This document shows, piece by piece, positions 1 through 6,350 of a DNA stretch of 7,205 nucleotides (positions are counted from its first letter, which is position 1; every line of letters starts with the position of its first letter). The notes beneath the pieces are model-generated. The model did not search any database. It saw only the letters and a list, made by a program, of their open reading frames with translations, and had not been told where the DNA came from. The stretch is from an uncultured Persicitalea sp. (lineage in GTDB: Bacteria > Bacteroidota > Bacteroidia > Cytophagales > Spirosomataceae). Both the position numbers and the translations under genes were made by a program. The stretch lies in NCBI GenBank assembly GCA_950075905.1, contig CATMVR010000251.1, forward strand, positions 1-7,205, in the 5' to 3' direction.

Positions 1-297
1 CGGGATTACCTCGCTCGCCTCAAACTTCTGCCGTACAACTCGACGAAAATCGAATGGCATGAGGTCAACTACGTGAGCGAACTCCAGCAGGCCAGCGACG
101 GCAACTACTACGGGATGATTTCGGGTACCCAGACATTCACCGGCTACGGGAATAGCGGGGAGGATGTGCTGTATAGTGACGTGACCCGCAAAAATGTAAA
201 AGTGAAGCTGCAATCCTACCAGAAATCAGTGGAAGGGCAGTCGCAGCTCAACTGGGAAGTGCTACTGGGAAATATTGGGGTAGCCGTGGACAACTAG
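1..297 (+). CDS. C-terminal fragment of an unrecognised protein, related to the tail domain of the gene at 6351
   Basis: The reading frame is open from base 1 to the TAG at 295-297, so these are the last 98 codons of a gene that starts upstream. An internal ATG at 73 is not the likely start, because coding sequence continues before it. I do not recognise a named family. The fragment looks like an alternating beta-strand domain: a YLARLKL helix, a NYYGMISGTQTFTGYG strand pair, a Y-x-D-V-x-R segment, then a strand with NWEVLLGNIGV (Trp at codon 85). The same order (YLSNLEL, DYFYVKVYFKSHFQG, GKKWAATIAGLAFV) appears in the last gene of the window, suggesting paralogous domains. The W-x-V-x-x-G-x-I pattern resembles small NTF2-like or lipid-binding folds, but that is a guess. 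The next gene starts 3 bases after the stop, so the two are probably cotranscribed. Confidence 0.85.
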   Translation, partial: RDYLARLKLLPYNSTKIEWHEVNYVSELQQASDGNYYGMISGTQTFTGYGNSGEDVLYSDVTRKNVKVKLQSYQKSVEGQSQLNWEVLLGNIGVAVDN

Positions 298-300
298 ACG

Positions 301-1608
301 ATGCAACGCGGGAACCGCTGGTGTTTGGTGTGGGCCCTGGGGTGCCTTGCTGCTCAGGGTGCGGCGCAGTGCCTGAGTATCCGGGGGACGATCCGTGGTG
401 TGGATTCTCAGGCAGCTATTGCCGATGCTCGCATGATGATCAGGACTAAAGAGGATGTATACCTGGTAAAGGTTATGAATGGAAGGTATCAAACGAATTT
501 GCCATGTGGCGAAGCCACTCTCATCATAGAGGCAGAAGGGTACGGGCGCCTGACGATGCCCTACCGGCCCGGCACGTATGCTTCCACACCGTTGGAAGCA
601 TACGTGCCGTTTGTGCTGATCCCCGTGGCCCGTCAGACGTCCGATCAGCCCTATCTCCAGTCTGAGCAGAGCCATACCGAACTCCTCCGGAGCGGGCCCG
701 GCAACCAACAGCACACCCAGCGTATTTTTCAGGTAAAGGATGCCCATACAGATCTAGTGCTGACGGCTTCTGTTTGTTTGTTTTACACGCAGAAGGCCCG
801 TAAGCACTGTTTTACCGTCAGTCGGGGCCAGCCGCAGGCGATAACTTTCACAGAGCCTGATATCATTGCACTGGAGGTGGATGCACCGGGCTATCAGCCC
901 TACCGGGGAAATCTGATTCTTAATGAAGTAGATCATCTGACGCGTACCTATACCATCGGCTTACATCGTGAGGCCACCGTTGTTGCCCTGACCGCTCCCG
1001 GGGCGTTGTATGCCTACTCGCTCGAGAGTAGGGGAGAGAGCATTGATATGATCCGGATAGATCCAAACCATTTTTATGTCTATACCGAACCAGGTGATTA
1101 CCAGCTGCGTGCAAAAAATGCTTCGGGAGAAGCAGTATCCCGGAAGGCGGTTACCATAAAACCAGGTCTGAATATCCTGGCGGATTTTGAGGATACGAAA
1201 GATACCGCGGGGCATTCTCCGATAGAGGTAGTTCAGAAGTCAGGGAAAAGCAACAACCCGGCCATCGGTAAGCTTTATTTTGATCAGAGTGAATACCAGC
1301 TAAGACCGGCTTCCCGCGCCAGCCTGGATTCGCTGGCAACCTGGCTACGGCAGCATCCCGGTCAGCGGGTGTTGATTCGGGGGCATACGGACAATGTCGG
1401 TAACGCCCGGCGCAACCAGACCTTGTCGGAGTTCAGGGCCAAGGTGGTCTTTACGTATCTGACCAACCGGGGCGTACCCGAAGCTGCGATGGAATGGTCG
1501 GGCCTCGGCAGCCAATGGCCGGATGCCTCCAACGACACGGAGGAAGGTCGCCGGAAAAACCGAAGGGTGGAGATTTTTTCACCAGACAAGGCTAGTCCCA
1601 TTAACTGA
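301..1608 (+). CDS. Secreted OmpA-family protein with N-terminal carboxypeptidase-regulatory-like repeats
   Basis: This 435-residue protein is probably periplasmic or outer-membrane associated and tethered to peptidoglycan. Residues 1-23 form a signal peptide (hydrophobic core CLVWALGCLAA, ending GAAQ). Residues 26-112 look like a carboxypeptidase-regulatory-like beta sandwich (SIRGTIRG, LPCGEATLIIEAEGY). Residues 145-222 look like a second copy (IALEVDAPGYQPY). Residues 223-296 are a third beta-rich segment with PGDYQLRAKN. Residues 322-426 are a complete OmpA C-terminal domain: LYFDQ, RGHTDNVG, LSEFRAKVV, GLGS and a GRRKNRRVEIF ending. Asp364 and Arg379 match, with the same 15-residue spacing, the pair that binds diaminopimelate in OmpA. 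There is no transmembrane barrel, so the anchor is the sugar-peptide wall. The ATG follows the upstream stop by 3 bases without a clear Shine-Dalgarno. A perfect inverted repeat lies in codons 90-103. The OmpA call is firm; the labels of the repeats are weaker. Confidence 0.93.
   Translation: MQRGNRWCLVWALGCLAAQGAAQCLSIRGTIRGVDSQAAIADARMMIRTKEDVYLVKVMNGRYQTNLPCGEATLIIEAEGYGRLTMPYRPGTYASTPLEAYVPFVLIPVARQTSDQPYLQSEQSHTELLRSGPGNQQHTQRIFQVKDAHTDLVLTASVCLFYTQKARKHCFTVSRGQPQAITFTEPDIIALEVDAPGYQPYRGNLILNEVDHLTRTYTIGLHREATVVALTAPGALYAYSLESRGESIDMIRIDPNHFYVYTEPGDYQLRAKNASGEAVSRKAVTIKPGLNILADFEDTKDTAGHSPIEVVQKSGKSNNPAIGKLYFDQSEYQLRPASRASLDSLATWLRQHPGQRVLIRGHTDNVGNARRNQTLSEFRAKVVFTYLTNRGVPEAAMEWSGLGSQWPDASNDTEEGRRKNRRVEIFSPDKASPIN
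570..609. repeat. Perfect 17-bp inverted repeat with 6-base loop, inside the OmpA-family gene
   Basis: The left arm CGGCACGTATGCTTCCA (570-586) is the exact reverse complement of the right arm at 593-609; the loop is CACCGT (587-592). In RNA it would give a 17-pair uninterrupted stem. It lies in codons 90-103 (GTYASTPLEAYVP) between the first and second beta-sandwich domains, about 270 bases after the start codon. No T-tract follows the right arm (next bases TTTGTG), so it does not look like an ordinary intrinsic terminator. It may be a palindrome made by template switching during replication, a regulatory RNA hairpin or a protein-binding site; the sequence does not decide. Confidence 0.95.
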
Positions 1609-1613
1609 TACGT

Positions 1614-2504
1614 ATGAAAAAAACTTTACTGTTTGTTTGTGGCTTTTTCTGGCACCTGCAAGGCATAGCGCAGACGGTGCCAGACCGAATCTACCTACTC
1701 GACCAGCAGGTGATGCAGGTATGGGTAGACGAGATCGGAGAAAACGATATTCTTTATTTTACAAAAGGCCAACAGCCCCGGCAAGTTCAGAAAATTGCCC
1801 GCAGCCTGGTCTGGAAGGTAGTCTTTGCCAATGGAGATACTGAGCTCATTCAGTCGGCTCCCGCCGAAAACACTCCATCGGCGGAGGCCTACCCCTCCCC
1901 GGCTACTCCGGAAACAACGCCACTCAGGGAAGAAAGAGCCCGATCAAAGCCCGTTAGGTACCTGGGGTTGCTGGCTGGCGGGGTGGCCACTAATTTTTAC
2001 CGTACCCAGTTCTTCCCTTTTCCCGGCAAAGCGCACCTCGACTGGGAGGCCGGTCTGGTAGGTAGCCCGGTAGCCACCCGCTTTTACCAGGCCCGCCTGG
2101 AGCTGCTCTATACCAACAAAGGGGCGGTCGAGACTTTCCAATCGCCCAGGTTGACAATCCAAAGTGAAAGCCGCCTTGCCTACCTACAGGCCAATGTGCT
2201 GCCGCTCATACTCAAAACCGGCTCCGACCGGCTCAACTTTGCACTGGGCGCCGGGGGCTATTTTTCCTATCTGATTCAGGCTTCTTCCCGTTCGGACCTG
2301 GACACGGGTGACATGGAAGACGATCTGCTGGCCCGGCAGCAATTTGACGTTCCTACTGACTACGGACTGATGGCGTTGACGGGCCTGTACGTACGTCACA
2401 AGCCCCTGCTGGAGGTACGCTATACGCACGGATTAGGCCAGCTGATGACCAACGCCCCCATTCGGGTTCAGGGAGTTCATGTTACACTATTTCTGATTTT
2501 TTAA
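1614..2504 (+). CDS. Secreted protein with one VDEIGE/FANGD module and a predicted outer-membrane beta-barrel
   Basis: This 296-residue protein has a signal peptide at residues 1-20 (MKKTLLFVCGFF to GIAQ). Residues 22-80 form a compact module: PDRIYLLDQQ, VDEIGENDILYF (Val38 to Glu43), then VWKVVFANGDTELIQ (Phe71 to Asp75). Such modules are common at the N-terminus of secreted Bacteroidota proteins, but their role is unknown to me. A Pro/Thr/Ala-rich linker (about 80-115) leads to residues 117-296. This part alternates aromatic and polar residues in strand-like stretches (FYQARLELLYTNKG, LNFALGAGGYFSYL, PLLEVRYTHGLGQL) and ends in Phe, as expected for a PorT-like outer-membrane barrel. The gene at 3777 has the same architecture and closely matching module sequence, so they are paralogues. 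The start lies 5 bases after the previous stop and the stop 4 bases before the protease gene. Topology is inferred from the pattern only. Confidence 0.9.
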   Translation: MKKTLLFVCGFFWHLQGIAQTVPDRIYLLDQQVMQVWVDEIGENDILYFTKGQQPRQVQKIARSLVWKVVFANGDTELIQSAPAENTPSAEAYPSPATPETTPLREERARSKPVRYLGLLAGGVATNFYRTQFFPFPGKAHLDWEAGLVGSPVATRFYQARLELLYTNKGAVETFQSPRLTIQSESRLAYLQANVLPLILKTGSDRLNFALGAGGYFSYLIQASSRSDLDTGDMEDDLLARQQFDVPTDYGLMALTGLYVRHKPLLEVRYTHGLGQLMTNAPIRVQGVHVTLFLIF

Positions 2505-2508
2505 AACC

Positions 2509-3765
2509 ATGAGAAATCCAGGAATACTCAGACTATTGCTGATTTTTTTGGCGTACGGCTGCCAGGAAGTGGTTCAGCCCCTGGACGAATACTACCGGTT
2601 CAAAGGCATCCGGCGCATTGTGCTCAACAAGCCCCTTTTTACCGAACTCGTAAAAGGGGAGAGCGTTTTGCTGACCGATCTGCTCGAATTCAGAGATGCT
2701 GACAACAACCCCGTGGAAGTACCCCTGGAGGCTATTTCGTTTTTTGCGAACGAAACTACCCTGGCCGGTTCGCAGTTCGACGCAGTCCAGCAGGGCGAGT
2801 ACAAAATTACCGCCCGTATCGGCAGCCTCCAGAGCAATGTAGTAGCCCTTACCGTACTACCGCCGGGGGCGTATCCTCTCATCCGGGTTCCAGTCGTATT
2901 TCATACCGTAGGCACCTCCATGACCGCCGCCCAGGCTCGTACCCTTATCGAAGGTGCCACGGCGGCTTTCAGAAACCGCTGGCAAAACTATGGCGAACCC
3001 AAAGACCCCCTGAGCGCCGACTGTTACATTGAATTTTATGCCGCAGACCGTGATCCTGCCGGGAATGTTCTGCCTGTACGGGGAGTAGATGCTGTCACAG
3101 CATTGAAAACCGAGTACACGCAGCCTGAGGCCGTGGCCCTGGCCGCCAATCATTACTGGAATCCCAACCGCTACCTCAATGTATGGGTTTTCAATTTAAC
3201 GGGTAGCTACACCAATTCAAGCTTTGCTTATTTTTCCTACGTAAGTGAATCTCTCATCGGGCTTAGCACGGGCACCAGAGGGACTACGCCCAGCCAGATA
3301 TTCGGGGTTTTTCAAAACGCTAAACATACCAGCCTGGTGCCGGTGTTTGCGCACGAAGTGGGGCATGTGTTTGGACTGCGCCACGTTTTCGACGGCAACG
3401 GCAGTCAGGCCAATGCCTGCGGTGCTACTGATCCGGATTACTGTGGCGATACCCCATACTACGATAGATTAGCGTACGCAGCGAACATAAGGCAACTGAA
3501 CAAAAACCGGGTCAGCTGCGACGGTACTCCCTACGTTAGTACCAATTTTATGGATTATGACTATTCCTATGAGAATTCATTCACGCCCGATCAGCGCCTG
3601 CGGGTCCGGCACGTAGTCAGCTACGGGCTATGGCTGCCCACGCCTTACAACGGCTACCGCAATGCCCGGCAGGATGCGGTACCCGGCTATGTCCGTTTAC
3701 CCGAAGGGTTTGTTCAGCCGCCGCCGGTAGTATGCAATCGTTCCGAAACTTCCTTTTCCAACTAA
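2509..3765 (+). CDS. M43 (pappalysin-like) zinc metalloprotease, probable surface lipoprotein
   Basis: This 418-residue protein is a probable secreted zinc endopeptidase. The N-terminus (RLLLIFLAYGC) ends at Cys18, a relaxed lipobox of the Bacteroidota type, so it is likely lipid-anchored. Residues 30-125 look like an Ig-like beta domain (GEYKITARIGSLQSNVVALTV). The catalytic domain begins at IRVPVVFHTVG. It holds the metzincin motif HEVGHVFGLRH, in which His282, His286 and His292 bind zinc and Glu283 is the catalytic base. This is followed by the M43-type segment DYCGDTPYYD and the Met-turn NFMDYDY (Met348), then FTPDQRLRVRH. All catalytic residues are present, so it should be active. Unlike many Bacteroidota M43 enzymes, it has no obvious type IX sorting domain; the protein ends shortly after QPPPVVCN. 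It sits between two paralogous barrel genes, 4 bases after one and 11 bases before the other. Its substrate cannot be read from the sequence. Confidence 0.95.
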   Translation: MRNPGILRLLLIFLAYGCQEVVQPLDEYYRFKGIRRIVLNKPLFTELVKGESVLLTDLLEFRDADNNPVEVPLEAISFFANETTLAGSQFDAVQQGEYKITARIGSLQSNVVALTVLPPGAYPLIRVPVVFHTVGTSMTAAQARTLIEGATAAFRNRWQNYGEPKDPLSADCYIEFYAADRDPAGNVLPVRGVDAVTALKTEYTQPEAVALAANHYWNPNRYLNVWVFNLTGSYTNSSFAYFSYVSESLIGLSTGTRGTTPSQIFGVFQNAKHTSLVPVFAHEVGHVFGLRHVFDGNGSQANACGATDPDYCGDTPYYDRLAYAANIRQLNKNRVSCDGTPYVSTNFMDYDYSYENSFTPDQRLRVRHVVSYGLWLPTPYNGYRNARQDAVPGYVRLPEGFVQPPPVVCNRSETSFSN

Positions 3766-3776
3766 TCCTCCACGCA

Positions 3777-4922
3777 ATGCGAAACATTTTGACTTTTTTG
3801 ATCCTTTGTCTGACGGCCTCATTCCAGGCGCTGGGCCAGTCGCAACCCGACAAGATTTTTCAACTGGACAAAACCTCCCAGGATGCCTACGTGGATGAGA
3901 TCGGCGAAACGGCCATCACTTACTTTCTACCGGCAGATACCCGGCGTCAGAATCCTCAGCAGGTACTAAAAGCCAGGGTCTGGAAAATCGTCTTCGCCAA
4001 TGGCGACGAAGAGGTTATTAACCCCCTGCCCGCCGAGCCCACAATGCCCGCCCCGGTGGCCAGGCCGGATCGTATCTTTACCACCAGCAATACCATTGTG
4101 GAAGCAAAAGTGCTTCATATCGGTCAGACAACCGTGGAGTACCGACGGCTGGACGGAGCAGCCGACTCGCCCGTGTTTGAACTACCCTTAGAGAAAGTAA
4201 TCAGGATCGAATTGGCGGATGGAGGCGTCAGATCATTCACTAATTCGGAAACCTCTGAAACGGAAAAAAGAAGTACCAGAAAGTCCGACAGTACGCCTAC
4301 CGGGCCACAGCAAACCACCCGAAAACCATCCCGGATGCGTGAATCCCGGCCGATAAATGCCGGTTCGGCCCGTTCACGAACAGAGGACGCCAGGTTGGGC
4401 CTGTCGGCGGCTTTTGTGGGCTCGTATGTCTACAAAGAACCCTACTGGCAGGCCGACTCGAATGGCGTCGGGTTGCGGCAGGGATTAGGGGGCTCACTCA
4501 CTGTCCAGTATAAAGCCCTGAAATGGCTGGCTATCTTTCTGGAAGGAGGTTATAACCAGTTTCTTTCCAACCGTACCTATCTCACGCCAGGCAACGACAC
4601 GCTCTATACGGCGAAGTACATACTCAGAACCATGCCCGTACAGCTTGGTGCGAAAATCTACCTGTCCGGGCGGGTATACCTTGGTCTGTCGGGCGGTATG
4701 AACTACCTCATCACCCGTTTCGATTCGTACAGTGATTACAGCCTCGAAACCAAACGTTTCTCGCCGGTAGGTACCGCCGCCCTGGGTGTCGAGCCCCGGC
4801 TGGGTGGCCTGAAGCTAAACATTGCCGTGCAGTATACCTACTCTACCGTCATGGCAACGAGTCAATACGCTGCCTCACCGGCCATTCATACACCCCAATT
4901 CAAACTAGGTATCGGCTTCTAA
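3777..4922 (+). CDS. Secreted protein with two tandem VDEIGE/FANGD-type modules and a predicted outer-membrane beta-barrel
   Basis: The frame is open from further upstream (an ATG at 3630), but that extension would overlap the protease gene by about 135 bases. The ATG at 3777 is chosen because it is followed by a good signal peptide (MRNILTFLILCLTAS to ALGQ) and lies 11 bases after the previous stop. The product is 381 residues. Module 1 (about 23-85) has PDKIFQLD, VDEIGETAITYF (Val39) and VWKIVFANGDEEVI (Phe73). Module 2 (about 97-153) has PDRIFTTSN, VLHIGQTTVEYR (Val112) and VIRIELADGGV (Leu146). The 34-residue spacing between the two anchor points is the same in both. Residues 155-203 are a Ser/Thr/Arg-rich, probably disordered linker. 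Residues 204-381 look like a beta-barrel (GLSAAFVGSYVY, LAIFLEGGYNQF, FKLGIGF) ending in Phe. It is a paralogue of the gene at 1614; the module is better conserved than the barrel. Confidence 0.9.
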   Translation: MRNILTFLILCLTASFQALGQSQPDKIFQLDKTSQDAYVDEIGETAITYFLPADTRRQNPQQVLKARVWKIVFANGDEEVINPLPAEPTMPAPVARPDRIFTTSNTIVEAKVLHIGQTTVEYRRLDGAADSPVFELPLEKVIRIELADGGVRSFTNSETSETEKRSTRKSDSTPTGPQQTTRKPSRMRESRPINAGSARSRTEDARLGLSAAFVGSYVYKEPYWQADSNGVGLRQGLGGSLTVQYKALKWLAIFLEGGYNQFLSNRTYLTPGNDTLYTAKYILRTMPVQLGAKIYLSGRVYLGLSGGMNYLITRFDSYSDYSLETKRFSPVGTAALGVEPRLGGLKLNIAVQYTYSTVMATSQYAASPAIHTPQFKLGIGF

Positions 4923-4936
4923 ACCAGCTATGACAT

Positions 4937-6343
4937 ATGAAAAAGACAAAAATTTCCACCCTCCTGCTTCTGGTTTTATTCCAGCTGTTTTTCCAGCAGT
5001 GTGCCCGCGAAACCACCGAAATTGTCGAGCCCGATACCTTTCAGGATATCGATACACCGGACGATATCAATGAATGGATCGAGCAATTGGAAACTACCAG
5101 CACACCGCTGGAAGAACTGATCCTGCCAAATGGCCGTTCCATTGCCGTTTTTTTAGAGGAATACAAAGAAAAATATAAAGGGGGGCGATTCGCCGCGGGT
5201 ACCCTAAATCCGGAAGATCAAAAAAATATACTGATTGCCAGTATGGGCAAAGTAGCCCAGTTTCTCTGTAACAGGGAGAACTTTGATTTTGCCGCCGAGG
5301 CACCAGACGGACCGGCTCAGAAAGGTTTGGCCTACTCGTGGGGGCAGTCCGATTATACCAAACGGGCATTACCTCCGGGTACCCCTTACTGCCCTAAGGA
5401 TACTCCCTGTTCTTTTAAAATCTACGGGCTGGATTTTTCCGGATTCATCACCAACCTACTCAGAGAAGCCGAAGACCCTGCCGCTGAGGATGTACTATTT
5501 CAGACGGTTTCAAGAGTCAACTCTACCACGCAGGCCACCGAAAAATTCTGGAATGACTTGCTGAAGCAAAACCCGAAGTTTGAAAAGGTAGAAATGAAAA
5601 AGAAAGGCAAGCTCGAAGTAGGTAAAATCGAAGCCGGGGACATCATTCATTGGCCAGGGCATATTGCTTTTGTTTTTTACGGGCAGGACGGTAAACTAAA
5701 AATGCTTCAGTCAAACGGAAAAAGCAGCGATGTGAATAAAAGAAACGGAGGTCCAACCTGTGAGGACAAAACTAAGTCTGACTGTAACTGTCCGGCTACC
5801 GAATCAGGCGCTTGTAAACTGAATTATTCAGATCCTAAAAAAGGTGTCCACGAAGTGGATCTGACCCAGGATAAAATCAATGCTTTTGGTAAAAATTACG
5901 AAATCCTGCGCCTCACCACCAAACTGGAAGGGAAATGGACCCTGCAACTCAAATGCGACTGGGCGGCCGACAATGACGTTGCGGTTGTTTTTGAGATCAA
6001 TATTCCTGATACGCAGGATGGAAAACCTTTTACTGCAAAAGGCAAGGGAACCGACTATGATGGCGACGATCTTTTTGTAGAGTTTGTGGGAGAATACGAG
6101 CCTGTGTCCAGAAAGCTAAAAGGAGATTTGAGAACCACATCCTACGAAGGCGAACCCAACCCACGCCTGGATAAGTTTGAAACGATTTTGCCCGCGGATG
6201 ACACTCCCACCAGCTGGATTACCCTGACCAGTATACAAAGAGATGCAAACGCCTGCATTGGACAAATAAAACTGGAACGGGCGGCGGCCGATGGAGGCAA
6301 AAGAAAGGAAGCCCCCAAGCTAACCAAACAAAATATCCTGTAA
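4937..6343 (+). CDS. Lipoprotein with a degenerate NlpC/P60-like domain and a C-terminal GxW beta domain
   Basis: This 468-residue protein starts with a hydrophobic signal (STLLLLVLFQLFFQQC), giving a plausible lipidated Cys22, although the lipobox is weak. Residues 35-110 are acidic and helical. Residues 110-262 follow the NlpC/P60 order: YSWGQ (133-137), GLDFSGFITNLL (164-175), GDIIHWPGHIAFVF (234-247, His242) and LQSNGKSS (Gln258, Asn260). NlpC/P60 enzymes cut peptidoglycan stem peptides with a Cys in a D-C-S-G-F motif; here that position is Phe167 (codon TTT, one base from TGT). Residues 275-293 hold a Cys cluster (C275, C283, C285, C293). From 331 onward, LEGKWTLQLKCDW and alternating strands suggest a lipocalin-like or other small beta-barrel domain. 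The gene is richer in Lys codons and A-runs than its neighbours. It starts 14 bases after the barrel gene. The fold call is from motif order; loss of activity is an inference. Confidence 0.88.
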   Translation: MKKTKISTLLLLVLFQLFFQQCARETTEIVEPDTFQDIDTPDDINEWIEQLETTSTPLEELILPNGRSIAVFLEEYKEKYKGGRFAAGTLNPEDQKNILIASMGKVAQFLCNRENFDFAAEAPDGPAQKGLAYSWGQSDYTKRALPPGTPYCPKDTPCSFKIYGLDFSGFITNLLREAEDPAAEDVLFQTVSRVNSTTQATEKFWNDLLKQNPKFEKVEMKKKGKLEVGKIEAGDIIHWPGHIAFVFYGQDGKLKMLQSNGKSSDVNKRNGGPTCEDKTKSDCNCPATESGACKLNYSDPKKGVHEVDLTQDKINAFGKNYEILRLTTKLEGKWTLQLKCDWAADNDVAVVFEINIPDTQDGKPFTAKGKGTDYDGDDLFVEFVGEYEPVSRKLKGDLRTTSYEGEPNPRLDKFETILPADDTPTSWITLTSIQRDANACIGQIKLERAAADGGKRKEAPKLTKQNIL

Positions 6344-6350
6344 TGCAGCT

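Noticed and set aside
262..747. A 161-codon open frame on the minus strand
   Set aside because: It lies across the end of the first gene and the start of the OmpA-family gene, whose product has clear domains. The antisense product has no recognisable motif and is rich in Arg, His and Pro, as expected of a shadow frame.
1523..1843. A 106-codon + strand open frame across the OmpA-to-barrel junction
   Set aside because: It overlaps two well-supported genes in another frame and its product looks like out-of-frame translation of them.
2839..2860. A 6-bp inverted repeat GTAGTA/TACTAC inside the protease gene
   Set aside because: Too short to support a regulatory call and not near a gene boundary.
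3630..3776. N-terminal extension of the second barrel gene to an upstream ATG
   Set aside because: It would overlap the protease gene by about 135 bases and place the signal peptide about 50 residues inside the protein. The ATG at 3777 puts the signal at the N-terminus.
5045..5068. A 7-bp inverted repeat GATATCG/CGATATC with a 10-base gap
   Set aside because: Short arms inside coding sequence are expected by chance and there is no supporting context.
4930..5070. An ATG 7 bases before the start of the NlpC/P60-like gene, in another frame
   Set aside because: It opens a frame of only about 40 codons with no recognisable content; the ATG at 4937 leads directly into a signal peptide.
5220..5226. 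A run of seven A residues as a possible slippage or programmed frameshift site
   Set aside because: The frame stays open and consistent on both sides, and no useful alternative frame follows.
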